A stretch of 64,000 bases of DNA from Acidobacteriota bacterium (GCA_013289795.1 JABCZH010000005.1:1-64000); one strand, 5' to 3'; shown: positions 36,781 to 45,380, counted from the stretch's first letter. Program-made: numbers and translations. The notes: generated by a model not told the origin, from the letters alone.

Positions 36781-37182
36781 CTAACGCTTGCGGCTAGGCG
36801 TATGGGTAGGCGCGATCATACTGCGGCGCACGGGGACGATCGCACCACGCGAAGGATCGGCAGCGGCGCTGGCGCGGGCAAGCACTTCTTCCTGGATGTA
36901 CTTCACGAAATCCTGAATCTGGCGCTGCATTTCCTCGGTGCGCTCGCGCATTTGCAGAATGATCGCAATTCCGCTGATGTTGACCGACAGATCGCGCGCC
37001 AGAGTCAGGATGAACTCCAGGCGCTGCAGGTCTTCGTCGGTATAAAGCCGTGTGTTGCCCTCCGTGCGCGAAGGCTTGAGCAGACCTTCGCGTTCGTAGA
37101 GGCGCAAGGTCTGAGGGTGGATCTCATACATCTCGGCGACCGCCGAGATCATGTAGGCGCCCTTGGATTTGCGCTTGGTCAT
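36781..37182 (-). CDS. hspR: MerR-family heat-shock repressor HspR
   Basis: A 133-residue MerR-type regulator with the HspR pattern: YMISAVAEMYEIHPQTLRLYEREGLLKPSRTEGNTRLYTDEDLQRLEFILTLARDL (winged HTH), then a short coiled coil (GIAIILQMRERTEEMQRQIQ) and a basic tail. There is no metal-binding Cys set. HspR proteins repress dnaK operons by binding HAIR boxes (CTTGAGT-N7-ACTCAAG) and use DnaK as co-repressor; a HAIR-like box is present at the dnaK promoter here. In actinobacteria hspR ends the dnaK operon; here it lies on the same strand but is separated from dnaJ by about 3 kb. The ATG ten codons into the frame was chosen to match the family start. Confidence 0.88.
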   Translation of the reverse strand: MTKRKSKGAYMISAVAEMYEIHPQTLRLYEREGLLKPSRTEGNTRLYTDEDLQRLEFILTLARDLSVNISGIAIILQMRERTEEMQRQIQDFVKYIQEEVLARASAAADPSRGAIVPVRRSMIAPTHTPSRKR

Positions 37183-37203
37183 GCCTACAGGTATTAAAAC
37201 ACA

Positions 37204-37272
37204 AGCCACGGATTACGCGGATGATCATACATCTCAGTATTGATCTGCGTTTATCTGCGCAAATCTGCGGCA
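37204..37272. repeat. Palindromic repeat, GCCACGGATT family
   Basis: About 69 bp. Left arm GCCACGGATTACGCGGAT and right arm GATCTGCGTTTATCTGCGC with AAATCTGCGGC; the arms have diverged but still pair. Sits between the permease stop and the hspR start, so hspR's promoter must lie in or next to it. Confidence 0.65.
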
Positions 37273-37286
37273 GCGGCGGGGCGCTT

Positions 37287-38690
37287 CTAGGCTACGACTT
37301 CAGGTTTCTCGGGAGACCCAGCGGTCCAGCCCTCTGGCTTCACCGCGTGATTAAGGAAGTAGGCAAGGACACCGGCGGCAATCAACACCATGCCGAAAGC
37401 AAACGAACTCATTCCCATCACCTGCTCGGTCTCGCTGCGGACTACGGAGAACCCAAGCAGCAGCATGGGCGTGATGCCGACAGCGACCGCCCCAAACATC
37501 CCCCCGGGAACGCGGAAGGGTCGCGGCAACTCAGGTTCGCGTACGCGAAGAACGATCAGGGCGACAAATTCCAGCGACAGGCTGACGCCATAGAGCAGAA
37601 TGTCCATGGTGACCAGTCGCTCGAATCCCAATCCGAGGCACATCGCCCAGCACACGGCCAGAGCCAGAATCGCAACCCAGGGTGCACGTGTGCGCGGGTG
37701 CAGTTTCCCGAACACCTTCGGCAACATGCCATCTTGCGCCATGGCCAAAGGCAAACGCGAGTAGCTCATCACTAAAGCGTTAAACATGCCAAAACCGCTG
37801 ATGATGCCGCCCAGAGCCAGACCAATACGCAACAGCGGCCCGCCCAACATGCCTGCGATGTCGGCCCAGAAACCAGTGTCCCACGAGGTCGCCGGAAGCC
37901 CGGTCATCCACATCGCCGCCACCGGCACGATGTAACTCAGCGCCACGATTGCTACCGCCACCAACATGGCCCGGGGATAGGTCCGCTGTGGGCGCTCGAC
38001 TTCGGTCGCGATGGTCGAAGCATTGTCCCATCCCATGTAGTTCCACATGCAGATCAACAGGCCAGTCAGAATGTCCACACTCGGATTCGTTGCCTTGGTA
38101 GCGACGTGAGCCAGTGCTCCAAACTTGAAAGGCGCAATGCAAACAATCGCAATGAAAGGTGCCGAAAGCGCAAAGAACAGCCACAACGACGTGGTCGAGA
38201 CCACGCGAACGCCGGCAATATTCATCAGCGCACAAATAATCACAACCGCCAGAGCGACCATCACTCCGCGATGTCCTTCAGCGAACCAGGGGAACAAGCG
38301 GTCGAGATAAAGGACGAACAGAGTAGGATAAATCGCCATGTCGAAGATCGACGCCACCAGCGAGAGCCAAGCCTCTTGAAATCCCCAGAAGTTGCCCATG
38401 GCGCGCCGCACCCAGGCGTAGTAGCCGCCTTCGAAGGGCAGGGCACTCGAAAGTTCGCCAATCATAAACGCGGTGGGCAGGCTCCAGAGAATAGGGGTCA
38501 ACAACAGAATGAGAATGCCGCGGCCATACCCGGCCCCATGCACGATGTCCTCCGTGCCATAGGTTCCGCCCGACACCATAAAGAAGGTGGCGGCGACGAG
38601 TGGCCACAGCGTGAGGCGGACGGACTTTTTCCGGGGAGCTACGATGGCGGGTGGCTGAAGTTGTTGACGGGGTGCGCTAGCTGTTGCCAA
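37287..38690 (-). CDS. APC-superfamily amino acid permease
   Basis: A 467-residue inner-membrane transporter with about 12 helices. Opening motif LWPLVAATFFMVSGGTYGTEDIVHGAGYG is the unwound first helix that binds amino-acid substrates. Also FEGGYYAWVRRAMGNFWGFQEAW, WNYMGWDNASTIATEVERPQRTYPRA (helix 6) and SRLPLAMAQDGMLPKVFGKLHPRTRAPW, all typical of APC amino acid/polyamine permeases. Substrate unknown. The gene lies between hspR and the cupin on the minus strand, apparently an insertion into an older heat-shock cluster. Confidence 0.9.
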   Translation of the reverse strand: MATASAPRQQLQPPAIVAPRKKSVRLTLWPLVAATFFMVSGGTYGTEDIVHGAGYGRGILILLLTPILWSLPTAFMIGELSSALPFEGGYYAWVRRAMGNFWGFQEAWLSLVASIFDMAIYPTLFVLYLDRLFPWFAEGHRGVMVALAVVIICALMNIAGVRVVSTTSLWLFFALSAPFIAIVCIAPFKFGALAHVATKATNPSVDILTGLLICMWNYMGWDNASTIATEVERPQRTYPRAMLVAVAIVALSYIVPVAAMWMTGLPATSWDTGFWADIAGMLGGPLLRIGLALGGIISGFGMFNALVMSYSRLPLAMAQDGMLPKVFGKLHPRTRAPWVAILALAVCWAMCLGLGFERLVTMDILLYGVSLSLEFVALIVLRVREPELPRPFRVPGGMFGAVAVGITPMLLLGFSVVRSETEQVMGMSSFAFGMVLIAAGVLAYFLNHAVKPEGWTAGSPEKPEVVA

Positions 38691-38980
38691 TTTCTATGGC
38701 TTCCTCCCTTGGGCGAATCACTCTCAGCCACCTCGTCTCCCTTGAATTACGAGGCTCCCGGTACCTAAGATTCCGGGGATTCGGCTGAAGTTAGTTCGCA
38801 GGTATGAGATTACGGGAAATTTCCCCAGATGCAAGAAAATTCTTGAAAAATTCTGTAGCTGGCGAGAGGTACCGAGGTAACGGAGGCACGCTCCCGCCCG
38901 CCGAACTCGACGTGAAACATGCTGGTGAATCTGGTATAAGGAATGCGCTTACGAAAACCTTTTTTCAGGAGGCAAGTTCC

Positions 38981-39442
38981 ATGAAGAAGATGCTAGTGGC
39001 TGCTTTTTTGATAGGAACAGTTCTCTTGTTTGCGCAATCGGGAAAGCCGCAGAACGCCTTCACCCCAAGCCGAATCAAATGGGGTCCACCGCCGCCATTT
39101 GTGGCCGCTGGCGCGAAGCTTGCGGTGCTGGAAGGCGACCCAACCGCCAATGCCGGCGATTTCACCATCCGACTGAAGATGCCCGACGGATACAAGATCG
39201 CGCCTCATTGGCACCCCAAGCGCGAGAATGTCACTGTGATCTCGGGTACTTTCAAGGTTGGTATGGGGGACAAGTTCGAGGCGGCCAAAATGACGAGTTT
39301 TCCGGCGGGCAGCTTCGCCTACCTCGATCCCGACATGCACCACTACGGCATGGCTTCGGGGCCAACCGTAGTCCAAGTTCACGGGATGTCGCCGCTGCAG
39401 TTCAACTATGTGAATCCCGCGGACGATCCCAGCAAGAAATGA
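38981..39442 (+). CDS. Secreted cupin protein (ChrR/DUF4437-like)
   Basis: 153 residues from an ATG nine bases after AGGAGG; the frame is open upstream but lacks any other ribosome site. Signal peptide MKKMLVAAFLIGTVLLFAQ, then one cupin barrel with HWHPKRENVTVISGTFKVGMGD (His-x-His, Glu) and DPDMHHYGMA (His). The metal site looks complete. These exported cupins are common in acidobacteria; the substrate is not known. The 290-base gap in front (38691-38980) has a TATAAG at about 38934 as a possible -10 box. A palindromic repeat begins 12 bases after the stop. Confidence 0.85.
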   Translation: MKKMLVAAFLIGTVLLFAQSGKPQNAFTPSRIKWGPPPPFVAAGAKLAVLEGDPTANAGDFTIRLKMPDGYKIAPHWHPKRENVTVISGTFKVGMGDKFEAAKMTSFPAGSFAYLDPDMHHYGMASGPTVVQVHGMSPLQFNYVNPADDPSKK

Positions 39443-39453
39443 TGAGAAGAGCC

Positions 39454-39525
39454 TTACCACAGGGGTCACAGGGAAAACGGTGTCTTTGGGAGTTTCCCTG
39501 TGTTCCTCTGTGCCCCCTGTGGTAA
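39454..39525. repeat. 72-bp palindromic element, TTACCACAGGGG family
   Basis: Perfect 12-bp terminal inverted arms TTACCACAGGGG and CCCCTGTGGTAA, with inner pairing CACAGGGAAA/TTTCCCTGTG. It lies between the cupin and GxxExxY stop codons and starts within a dozen bases of each. The same family occurs at 34.6, 40.0 and 46.0 kb. Confidence 0.85.
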
Positions 39526-39526
39526 T

Positions 39527-39937
39527 TCATTTCTGCCAATCCCGTCCATCAACCATGCGTTTGATCCCATCCCGCAGACGTGCAACATGAAAGTTGATCA
39601 GAAGCCCGACCGGGATGCCGCTAAGCCGCATATACGACAATAACTGCGCCTCGTGGACGGGGTGAATCGCCTCAACGCATTTCGCTTCAACAACTGAGTT
39701 TTCGACAACCAGATCGATTCGATACCCTAGTTCGAGTTTCTCACCCTCATAGACAACTGGCAGGGCAACTTGGGACGCCACCATAACGCCACGATTGCGG
39801 AGTTCGCGAGCAAGGCAGGCCTGATAGGCGCTCTCCAGTAGACCCGGTCCAAGCACGGAATGAACCTTCATTGCCGCGTTAACGACGATGCCCGTTAGTT
39901 GGTTGATTTTGGGCTGGAACGGGACAACGGAAGACAT
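39527..39937 (-). CDS. GxxExxY protein (PD-(D/E)XK-like nuclease fold family)
   Basis: 136 residues. The naming motif is GPGLLESAYQACLARELRNRG, followed by LPVVYEGEKLELGYRIDLVVENSVVEAKCVEAIHPVHEAQLLSYMRLSG; the Asp of YRIDLVV and the Glu-x-Lys of VEAK match the catalytic pattern of PD-(D/E)XK nucleases, and the tail has VGLLINFHVARLRDGIKR. Function is unknown. The start is the ATG preceded by AAAGGGAGA. The gene is framed on both sides by copies of the same palindromic repeat family and splits the dnaJ-hspR neighbourhood, so it was probably acquired together with the repeats. Confidence 0.88.
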   Translation of the reverse strand: MSSVVPFQPKINQLTGIVVNAAMKVHSVLGPGLLESAYQACLARELRNRGVMVASQVALPVVYEGEKLELGYRIDLVVENSVVEAKCVEAIHPVHEAQLLSYMRLSGIPVGLLINFHVARLRDGIKRMVDGRDWQK

Positions 39938-40009
39938 TCTCCCTTTGTATCCGCGAGTCAGAACAAACCTCAGTGACAAATGAACGGCGGTCACCTGTTG
40001 AAAAGCAAT

Positions 40010-40072
40010 GACCACAGAGACCACAGGGGTCCACAGAGGACTCCCCTGTGTCCCTCTGTGCCCCTGTGGTTA
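40010..40072. repeat. 63-bp palindromic element, ACCACAGGGG family
   Basis: Left arm GACCACAGAGACCACAGGGG and right arm CCCCTGTGTCCCTCTGTGCC, ending CCTGTGGTTA. The dnaJ stop codon (TAA on the minus strand) is the outermost triplet of the element. It is the upstream partner of the 39.5-kb copy around the GxxExxY gene. Confidence 0.8.
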
Positions 40073-41287
40073 AAGCTCTTTGAACAGGTCCGCCCGAGGA
40101 TCTTCCGGATTCAGCTTGGCAATTTCTCGCAGGAGTTCTTTGGTCTTTTCATCGCGCGGCATGGGAACCGTGATCTTGACTTCGACAATCTCGTCGCCAC
40201 GAACCCCGTCCTTGGTGGCGGAGGGCACGCCCTTCTCGCGCAACCGAAGTTTCTGACCAGATTGCGTTCCCTGAGGAATCTTCAACATCGCCCGGCCATC
40301 AATCGTAGGCACTTCGATCTTCGCGCCCAGAGCAGCCTCAGTCACAGTGATCGGCACGGTAAGTTGGATGTCATCACCCTCGCGATGAAATACCGGGTGA
40401 TCGCCTGTCCGGATAATGACGTAAAGATCGCCGCTGGGGCCGCCACGCAGTCCGGCGTTGCCTTTGCCGCTCAGCCGGATGCGCTGGCCGTCACGCGTGC
40501 CGGCCTTGATCCGCACTTCGAGCGGTTCAGTGCGTTCCACCGTGCCATCGCCGTGGCACGCAGCGCAGGTGGAAATGTTCTTGCCCGTCCCGTGACAGCG
40601 CGGGCAGGGAACGTTGAACTTCATGCGTCCACCAGTCTGAGTGATCTGCCCGGCGCCGTCGCACTCGGGACACTTTCCCGGCGACTCAATATGACCCTGT
40701 CCACGGCAATCAGTGCAAACATCACGGCGGGATATGTTTAGCCGCATCACACCCCCGCGAATCGCTGTCCAGAAGGGGACGTTGACCTGGTATTCCAAGT
40801 CCGACCCCGGTTCGGGACCTTCATGGGCAGGCGCGCCGCGTCCCCCGAAAATGCCGGAGAAAATGTCTTTGAAACCGGCGCCGCCACTCGGTTTCCGTGC
40901 CCGCGCGCCTTCGAACATGTCGGAGAAATCAAATCCTCCGAAGTCGAAGGGAACTTCCTGACCTGGCGGCCGCGCCTGGCCCGGGGGAACCCCGCCGCCG
41001 GGGAATCCACTCGCTCCAGCGCGAGCGTAAGCCTCGGCCGTCGCCGCATCAATATTGTCGGAGTAGAAGCCAACCTGATCGTAAATCTTGCGCTTCTTGG
41101 GATCGCTCAGAACATCGTTGGCCTCGGAGATCGTCTTGAACTTCTCCTCAGCAGTCTTGTCGCCAGGGTTTACGTCAGGATGATACTTGCGCGCCAGCTT
41201 GCGAAAAGCCTTGCGGACATCATCAGCTGAGGCTGACTTCTTTATTCCGAGAAGCTCGTAGTAGTCCTTTTTTGCAGTCGTGGCCAT
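40070..41287 (-). CDS. dnaJ: Chaperone DnaJ
   Basis: DnaK co-chaperone that delivers unfolded clients and stimulates ATP hydrolysis. 405 residues: J domain 8-72 with the HPD motif (KYHPDVNPG), a Gly/Phe-rich linker ([28 protein letters not shown]), a four-repeat zinc finger ([32 protein letters not shown]), and the C-terminal client-binding domain. Full length. It follows dnaK and a small ORF on the same strand; grpE is not in the cluster. The stop codon touches a palindromic repeat, so the original downstream sequence has been replaced. Confidence 0.95.
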   Translation of the reverse strand: MATTAKKDYYELLGIKKSASADDVRKAFRKLARKYHPDVNPGDKTAEEKFKTISEANDVLSDPKKRKIYDQVGFYSDNIDAATAEAYARAGASGFPGGGVPPGQARPPGQEVPFDFGGFDFSDMFEGARARKPSGGAGFKDIFSGIFGGRGAPAHEGPEPGSDLEYQVNVPFWTAIRGGVMRLNISRRDVCTDCRGQGHIESPGKCPECDGAGQITQTGGRMKFNVPCPRCHGTGKNISTCAACHGDGTVERTEPLEVRIKAGTRDGQRIRLSGKGNAGLRGGPSGDLYVIIRTGDHPVFHREGDDIQLTVPITVTEAALGAKIEVPTIDGRAMLKIPQGTQSGQKLRLREKGVPSATKDGVRGDEIVEVKITVPMPRDEKTKELLREIAKLNPEDPRADLFKEL

Positions 41288-41308
41288 GTTGGCGTGCTGA
41301 GAGTCACC

Positions 41309-41482
41309 TTACTGGATTTTTCGGCTGCCGTTTCTGAACGTCTCAGCCCACTCCTGCTTGGCCGCGTCCACGTACACGGGGAAGCGGTCGACGCCATTCT
41401 CCGTCGCCCGAAAAACGTAAAAGCAGTTCTCAGCCTCGACAAACTTCAGAAAGTAATCTTGTCCGTTGACTTGAAATTGCAT
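41309..41482 (-). CDS. Small conserved protein between dnaK and dnaJ
   Basis: 57 residues (MQFQVNGQDYFLKFVEAENC, YVFRATENGVDRFPVYVDAA). Two in-frame ATGs follow GGGGAGG: the first is adjacent to it and too close, the second has six bases of spacing and is taken as the start. The short beta-rich protein has no known domain. It ends 21 bases before dnaJ, so it belongs to the dnaK-dnaJ transcript and may be heat induced. Confidence 0.75.
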   Translation of the reverse strand: MQFQVNGQDYFLKFVEAENCFYVFRATENGVDRFPVYVDAAKQEWAETFRNGSRKIQ

Positions 41483-41510
41483 TTGCATCCTCCCCAGAAC
41501 CCAAAAACAA

Positions 41511-41574
41511 GCCACGGATTTAACTGATCCTGACGGATTGCCTTAATCCGCGTTGATCCGCGTAAATCCGTGGC
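41511..41574. repeat. 64-bp palindromic element, GCCACGGATTTA family
   Basis: Perfect 12-bp terminal arms GCCACGGATTTA and TAAATCCGTGGC, with inner copies of GATCC/GGATT and TGATCCGCG. The best-preserved copy of the family in this window; others at 34.7, 37.2, 47.5 and 48.2 kb. It lies inside the dnaK-dnaJ gene cluster. Confidence 0.85.
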
Positions 41575-41583
41575 GCTTTTCGT

Positions 41584-41624
41584 GCCCAGCTTTGGCTGAA
41601 AGCTGACGGCTGATAGCTGACAGC
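41584..41624. repeat. Short tandem repeat (GCTGA units) at the dnaK stop
   Basis: Five to six units of the type GCTGAAA, GCTGACG, GCTGATA, GCTGACA ending exactly at the dnaK stop codon. Same type as the repeat at 33.3 kb, also placed at a gene end. Confidence 0.65.
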
Positions 41625-43562
41625 TTATTTCTTGTCTTCTACATCCACATACTCGGCGTCGATCACGCCTTCGTCCTTCTTCTGCCCGGCGCCATTCGCG
41701 CTGGGGTCCGGACCGCCGCCATTTCCCGCCGTCGGGCCCGCCCCCGGAGCCGCCTGTGACTGCGCAGCCTTGTACATCTGCTCAGCCAGCTTGTGCGAAG
41801 CCTTGGTCAAGGTCTCGCGAGCCTTGTCCATAGCCGACTTATCGCCACCTTCGAGCGCCTTCTTGGCGTCGGCAATCGCGTTCTCCACATCGCCACGGTC
41901 CGATCCCGAGATCTTCTCGCCTTGCTCCTTGAGCATCTTCTCCACGTTGTAAACCATCGAGTCGAGCTGGTTCTTAGCGTCAATCTCTTCGCGCCGCGCT
42001 TTGTCCTCAGCCGAGTGCGCCTCAGCGTCCTTCGCCATTTGCTCCACTTCCTCTTTCGACAATCCCGACGACGACGTAATCGTGATCTTCTGGTCCTTGC
42101 CCGTAGCGTTGTCCTTCGCCGTCACATTCAGGATGCCGTTGGCATCAATGTCGAACGTGACTTCCACCTGCGGCACGCCGCGCGGAGCCGGTGGAATCCC
42201 GGTCAAGTGGAACTTGCCCAGCGTCCGATTCTGCGCCGCCATCGGCCGTTCGCCCTGCAACACGTGGACTTCAACCGAAGTCTGGCTATCCGCCGCGGTC
42301 GAGAACGTTTCCGTCTTCTTGGTCGGAATCGTCGTGTTCCGCGGAATCATCGGAGTCGCCACCCCGCCCAGCGTTTCAATCGCCAGCGTCAGCGGAGTCA
42401 CATCCAGCAACAGCAGATCCTTGACTTCGCCCTTGAGCACGCCGCCCTGAATCGCCGCGCCGATCGCCACCACTTCATCCGGATTCACGCCCTTGTGCGG
42501 CTCTTTGCCAAACAATTCCTTCACCAGCGCCTGAATGCGAGGCATACGCGTCTGCCCGCCGACCAGCACTACTTCGTTGATCTTCGAGGCATCCACGCCT
42601 GCGTCTTTCATGCACTGCTTGCACGGCCCCACTGACTTCTGAATGATGTCCTCAACCATCGACTCCAGCTTCGCCCGGGTCAGTTTCTTCACCAGATGCT
42701 TCGGCCCGCTGGCATCCGCCGTGATGAACGGCAAATTGATCTCATGCTCCATCGTGGTCGAAAGCTCAATCTTCGCCCGCTCCGCCGCATCCCGCAGACG
42801 CTGCAAAGCCATCTCATTGCCCTTGCCGCGCAAGTCGAGGCCTTCATCCTTCTTGAATTCGTCAATCAACCAATCAACCAGCCGCTGATCAATGTTGTCG
42901 CCGCCCAGGTGCGTGTCACCGTTGGTGGCTTTCACTTCGATCACGCCTTCGCCGACTTCAAGGATCGAAATATCAAACGTCCCGCCCCCGAAGTCGTACA
43001 CCGCAATGGTCTCGTCCTTACCTTTGTCGAGGCCATAAGCCAGCGCCGCCGCGGTCGGCTCGTTGATAATGCGCTTCACATCGAGCCCGGCAATCTTGCC
43101 GGCATCTTTCGTCGCCTGCCGCTGGGCGTCGTTAAAGTACGCAGGCACAGTAATAACCGCCTCGGTCACTTTCTCCCCGAGATAGTCTTCCGCCGCCTTC
43201 TTCAACTTCTGCAATATCAGCGCCGAAATCTCCGGTGGCGGATACTCCTTGCCCTGCGCCAGCACGGCCACGTTGTCGCCCTGGCGAACCACTTTGTAGG
43301 GCACCATCTTCAACTCTTCGCTGACTTCGTCATAGCGCCGGCCCATAAAGCGCTTGATCGAGTAAACCGTGTTCTCCGGATTGGTGATGGCCTGCCGCTT
43401 GGCAACCTGCCCCACCAGCCGTTCCCCAGTCTTGGTGAATCCCACGACCGAAGGCGTAGTCCGCCCTCCTTCTTCATTAGGGATAACCTTGGGCTCGCCA
43501 CCCTCCATAACCGCCACGCAGGAGTTGGTGGTTCCGAGGTCAATACCGATAATCTTGGACAT
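41625..43562 (-). CDS. dnaK: Chaperone DnaK (Hsp70)
   Basis: ATP-dependent chaperone, 645 residues. ATPase domain with [50 protein letters not shown] and [14 protein letters not shown]; the GrpE-contact and hinge [17 protein letters not shown]; substrate domain with [17 protein letters not shown] and a helical lid; and the usual disordered end with [21 protein letters not shown] lies eight bases before the ATG. The promoter has a HAIR-like HspR site, so the gene is probably under HspR repression with DnaK feedback. First gene of the dnaK-small ORF-dnaJ cluster. Confidence 0.97.
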   Translation of the reverse strand: MSKIIGIDLGTTNSCVAVMEGGEPKVIPNEEGGRTTPSVVGFTKTGERLVGQVAKRQAITNPENTVYSIKRFMGRRYDEVSEELKMVPYKVVRQGDNVAVLAQGKEYPPPEISALILQKLKKAAEDYLGEKVTEAVITVPAYFNDAQRQATKDAGKIAGLDVKRIINEPTAAALAYGLDKGKDETIAVYDFGGGTFDISILEVGEGVIEVKATNGDTHLGGDNIDQRLVDWLIDEFKKDEGLDLRGKGNEMALQRLRDAAERAKIELSTTMEHEINLPFITADASGPKHLVKKLTRAKLESMVEDIIQKSVGPCKQCMKDAGVDASKINEVVLVGGQTRMPRIQALVKELFGKEPHKGVNPDEVVAIGAAIQGGVLKGEVKDLLLLDVTPLTLAIETLGGVATPMIPRNTTIPTKKTETFSTAADSQTSVEVHVLQGERPMAAQNRTLGKFHLTGIPPAPRGVPQVEVTFDIDANGILNVTAKDNATGKDQKITITSSSGLSKEEVEQMAKDAEAHSAEDKARREEIDAKNQLDSMVYNVEKMLKEQGEKISGSDRGDVENAIADAKKALEGGDKSAMDKARETLTKASHKLAEQMYKAAQSQAAPGAGPTAGNGGGPDPSANGAGQKKDEGVIDAEYVDVEDKK

Positions 43563-43627
43563 GTGAAGTCCCTCCTAGTTCTACTAAGTGCTTTGTAATC
43601 AATGTCGTGATGATTGCGTTCAGGGCT

Positions 43628-43657
43628 ATGCTAAGACCTGAGTGAATCGTTGTCAAG
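43628..43657 (-). promoter_or_regulatory. dnaK promoter with HAIR-like HspR site
   Basis: On the minus strand a perfect -35 TTGACA (43651-43656) is followed by exactly 17 bases and a -10 TAGCAT (43628-43633). The inverted repeat CTTGACA-N7-ACTCAGG (43637-43657) covers the -35 and spacer and matches the HspR box CTTGAGT-N7-ACTCAAG at 10 of 14 positions. The leader is about 60 bases. Confidence 0.75.
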
Positions 43658-43752
43658 GTTTAGATGCGGGAGGAGATGTGGAGGATGCGGCGCCGTCGGC
43701 AAGAAAGCAGAACCTCGCGCCCCAGGCGAGCGGCGGAGTAACATAGCGGCGA

Positions 43753-44526
43753 ATGGCCGGGCACAAGCTCTCCTCATTGAAGGGGCTCGAAAGGTTTCAG
43801 ATGGCGGTCGTCGCTGACGGAATGCCGGCGATGAAGCGCTTGCTTAGGTCGAGGAAAGCGAAGCTCCTCATGCAGGAGATACACAAGGAGATCTTCGAGC
43901 TAGGCCCACCGACCCCACCGAACAAGCCGACGGGGCGTACAAGGTACCACCAATGGCTGATGCACCATGCCTCGGAAATTTCGAGGTCGCTCGAAACGAT
44001 GGGAGACATCGAGTTCTACATCGGGAAATTCCCCTATCGCAAAACGCAGATTGCCAAGCACAGGCACCTCCAGTTCCACGTCGAGTCCTTCCTGCACGAG
44101 CTCTACATCCTGCAGGAAAGACTGGTGCAGTTTCTAAAGTTTGTCGAGCGCCAGCACAGGAAGGACCCGCGCCTGCCGCAGATCAAAGCCACGTGCGCAG
44201 TGCTCAACACGCTCGTGATTGACTCGATGAAGAAGGGAATCGCGATCCGAGGAAGCCACGTGCACAGATGGAGGATGTCGGACACGAAGATCGACCGCCT
44301 CAACGCAATCAGCTTCTACACAATGATGCCGAACAAGAAGGTCAAGAGGGTTTTCAAGGCGTTCTACGAGTCCGAGTACAGGAAGACCAGGAAGCAGTGG
44401 CGCGGATGGATCACGGGGGGCATAGCCGAAGCCCAGAAGCTAGTAGATGCGTACTTTGACGAGCTTTTCAAACTGGTGTTCGACGATAAGGGGAAGCTGG
44501 CCTATCCCAGCCGACTAGAGTTCTGA
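43753..44526 (+). CDS. HEPN-like protein of an accessory island
   Basis: 257 residues, highly basic, mostly helical. A long helical pair (KHRHLQFHVESFLHELYILQ, ERLVQFLKFVERQH) is followed by a helix with IAIRGSHVHRWRMSD, where Arg166 to His171 gives the R-x4-H motif of HEPN ribonucleases (most like the Cthe_2314-type group). If correct it would cut RNA as a toxin or defence effector. No obvious antitoxin is fused to it; the next genes on the strand are an unknown protein and an HTH-nucleotidyltransferase protein. Codon use and base composition are less G+C-rich than the neighbouring housekeeping genes, fitting acquisition. Confidence 0.7.
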   Translation: MAGHKLSSLKGLERFQMAVVADGMPAMKRLLRSRKAKLLMQEIHKEIFELGPPTPPNKPTGRTRYHQWLMHHASEISRSLETMGDIEFYIGKFPYRKTQIAKHRHLQFHVESFLHELYILQERLVQFLKFVERQHRKDPRLPQIKATCAVLNTLVIDSMKKGIAIRGSHVHRWRMSDTKIDRLNAISFYTMMPNKKVKRVFKAFYESEYRKTRKQWRGWITGGIAEAQKLVDAYFDELFKLVFDDKGKLAYPSRLEF

Positions 44527-44606
44527 CAATAACCGGAAATGCACAACACATGAAAAGGCTATGAAGGCGACGTGGTCGTAACGTCGGGAAGGCGAGACAG
44601 CGAGAA

Positions 44607-45245
44607 ATGTACCGATTGATCGAAAAGTATGCTGGCATCATCGTGAAAAGAATCCCACCAGACTTCGTGAGCAAGTACGACTGGCTCTTGGAAAACGCTG
44701 ATAAGGTAATGGCCTCTGAGTACCAGATGAAATATCGGGACTTTTGGGCAATGAATGCGGCACTGCCGAGTGACGAGTTTTGTAGTGTTTACTTTTCCAC
44801 ACTGCAAAGCGCTCTCAATGAGGCAAAAGATCCTCCCTCGCTCAAAGACATCGTGAAGATTCTCTATCCGGCCACTGAGCGTAAAGGTAAGAACCCGAAA
44901 AAGCCTTTCCCTCCATTTTCATTCGCAACAAAGTTACAGCACATGACGAATACCGCCTTGCCGGTTTATGACAAGTGGGTGGTTGGATTCTACTTCCTTC
45001 GGGTACCGACGCTTACGAAGACGGGAGGAATAGAACGTCGGATCGTGGACTATATCAAGATCCATGATTTTCTGGTCGAGGAGTATGCCCGAGTCTTGGA
45101 TGAGGGTTTGTTATCAAATGCGATTCGGGAATTCGAGAGCGAATTGAAGCCGCGACATTTTTCAAAGGAGAAGATTATTGACTCTCTGATTTGGGCATTT
45201 GCCGGTAATAACCTACTCCAGACCAAAGCGGTCATATACGAATAG
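44607..45245 (+). CDS. Unknown protein of the accessory island
   Basis: 212 residues and clearly richer in A+T than its surroundings. The most informative part is FATKLQHMTNTALPVYDKWVVGFY, which looks like the helix-hairpin-helix-like strip (SKxLHxxNPxxPIYD) found in proteins of unknown role in phage-defence and restriction neighbourhoods, but I cannot name a family. The rest is helical (EEYARVLDEGLLSNAIREFE). It lies 80 bases after the HEPN-like gene on the same strand; together they look like one acquired cassette. Confidence 0.65.
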   Translation: MYRLIEKYAGIIVKRIPPDFVSKYDWLLENADKVMASEYQMKYRDFWAMNAALPSDEFCSVYFSTLQSALNEAKDPPSLKDIVKILYPATERKGKNPKKPFPPFSFATKLQHMTNTALPVYDKWVVGFYFLRVPTLTKTGGIERRIVDYIKIHDFLVEEYARVLDEGLLSNAIREFESELKPRHFSKEKIIDSLIWAFAGNNLLQTKAVIYE

Positions 45246-45263
45246 CCCGGCGCTGGGTGCCCA

Positions 45264-45320
45264 ATGTCTCGCCGCTTTTGCGAGACATGGGAGGGCTTCT
45301 GGGACCTGGCCGGCCCTCCC
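45264..45320. other. Two consecutive hairpins after the accessory cassette
   Basis: A perfect 9-bp hairpin ATGTCTCGC/GCGAGACAT with a seven-base loop is followed at once by a GGGAGGGC/GGCCCTCCC pairing. There is no T-run, so these are not classical terminators, but their place after the unknown gene suggests a transcript end or an insertion border. Confidence 0.45.
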
Positions 45321-45341
45321 CTCAAGGACAACTGAATCAGT

Positions 45342-45378
45342 TTGACCATCGTACTTCAAATGGGTACAATAGTACCCA
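45342..45378 (+). promoter_or_regulatory. Promoter with operator on its -10 box
   Basis: -35 TTGACC (45342-45347), 17 bases, -10 TACAAT (45365-45370). The -10 box lies inside a perfect inverted repeat TGGGTAC-aata-GTACCCA (45361-45378). Transcription would start at about 45377, three or four bases before the GTG of the gene. Confidence 0.8.
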
Positions 45379-45380
45379 CA

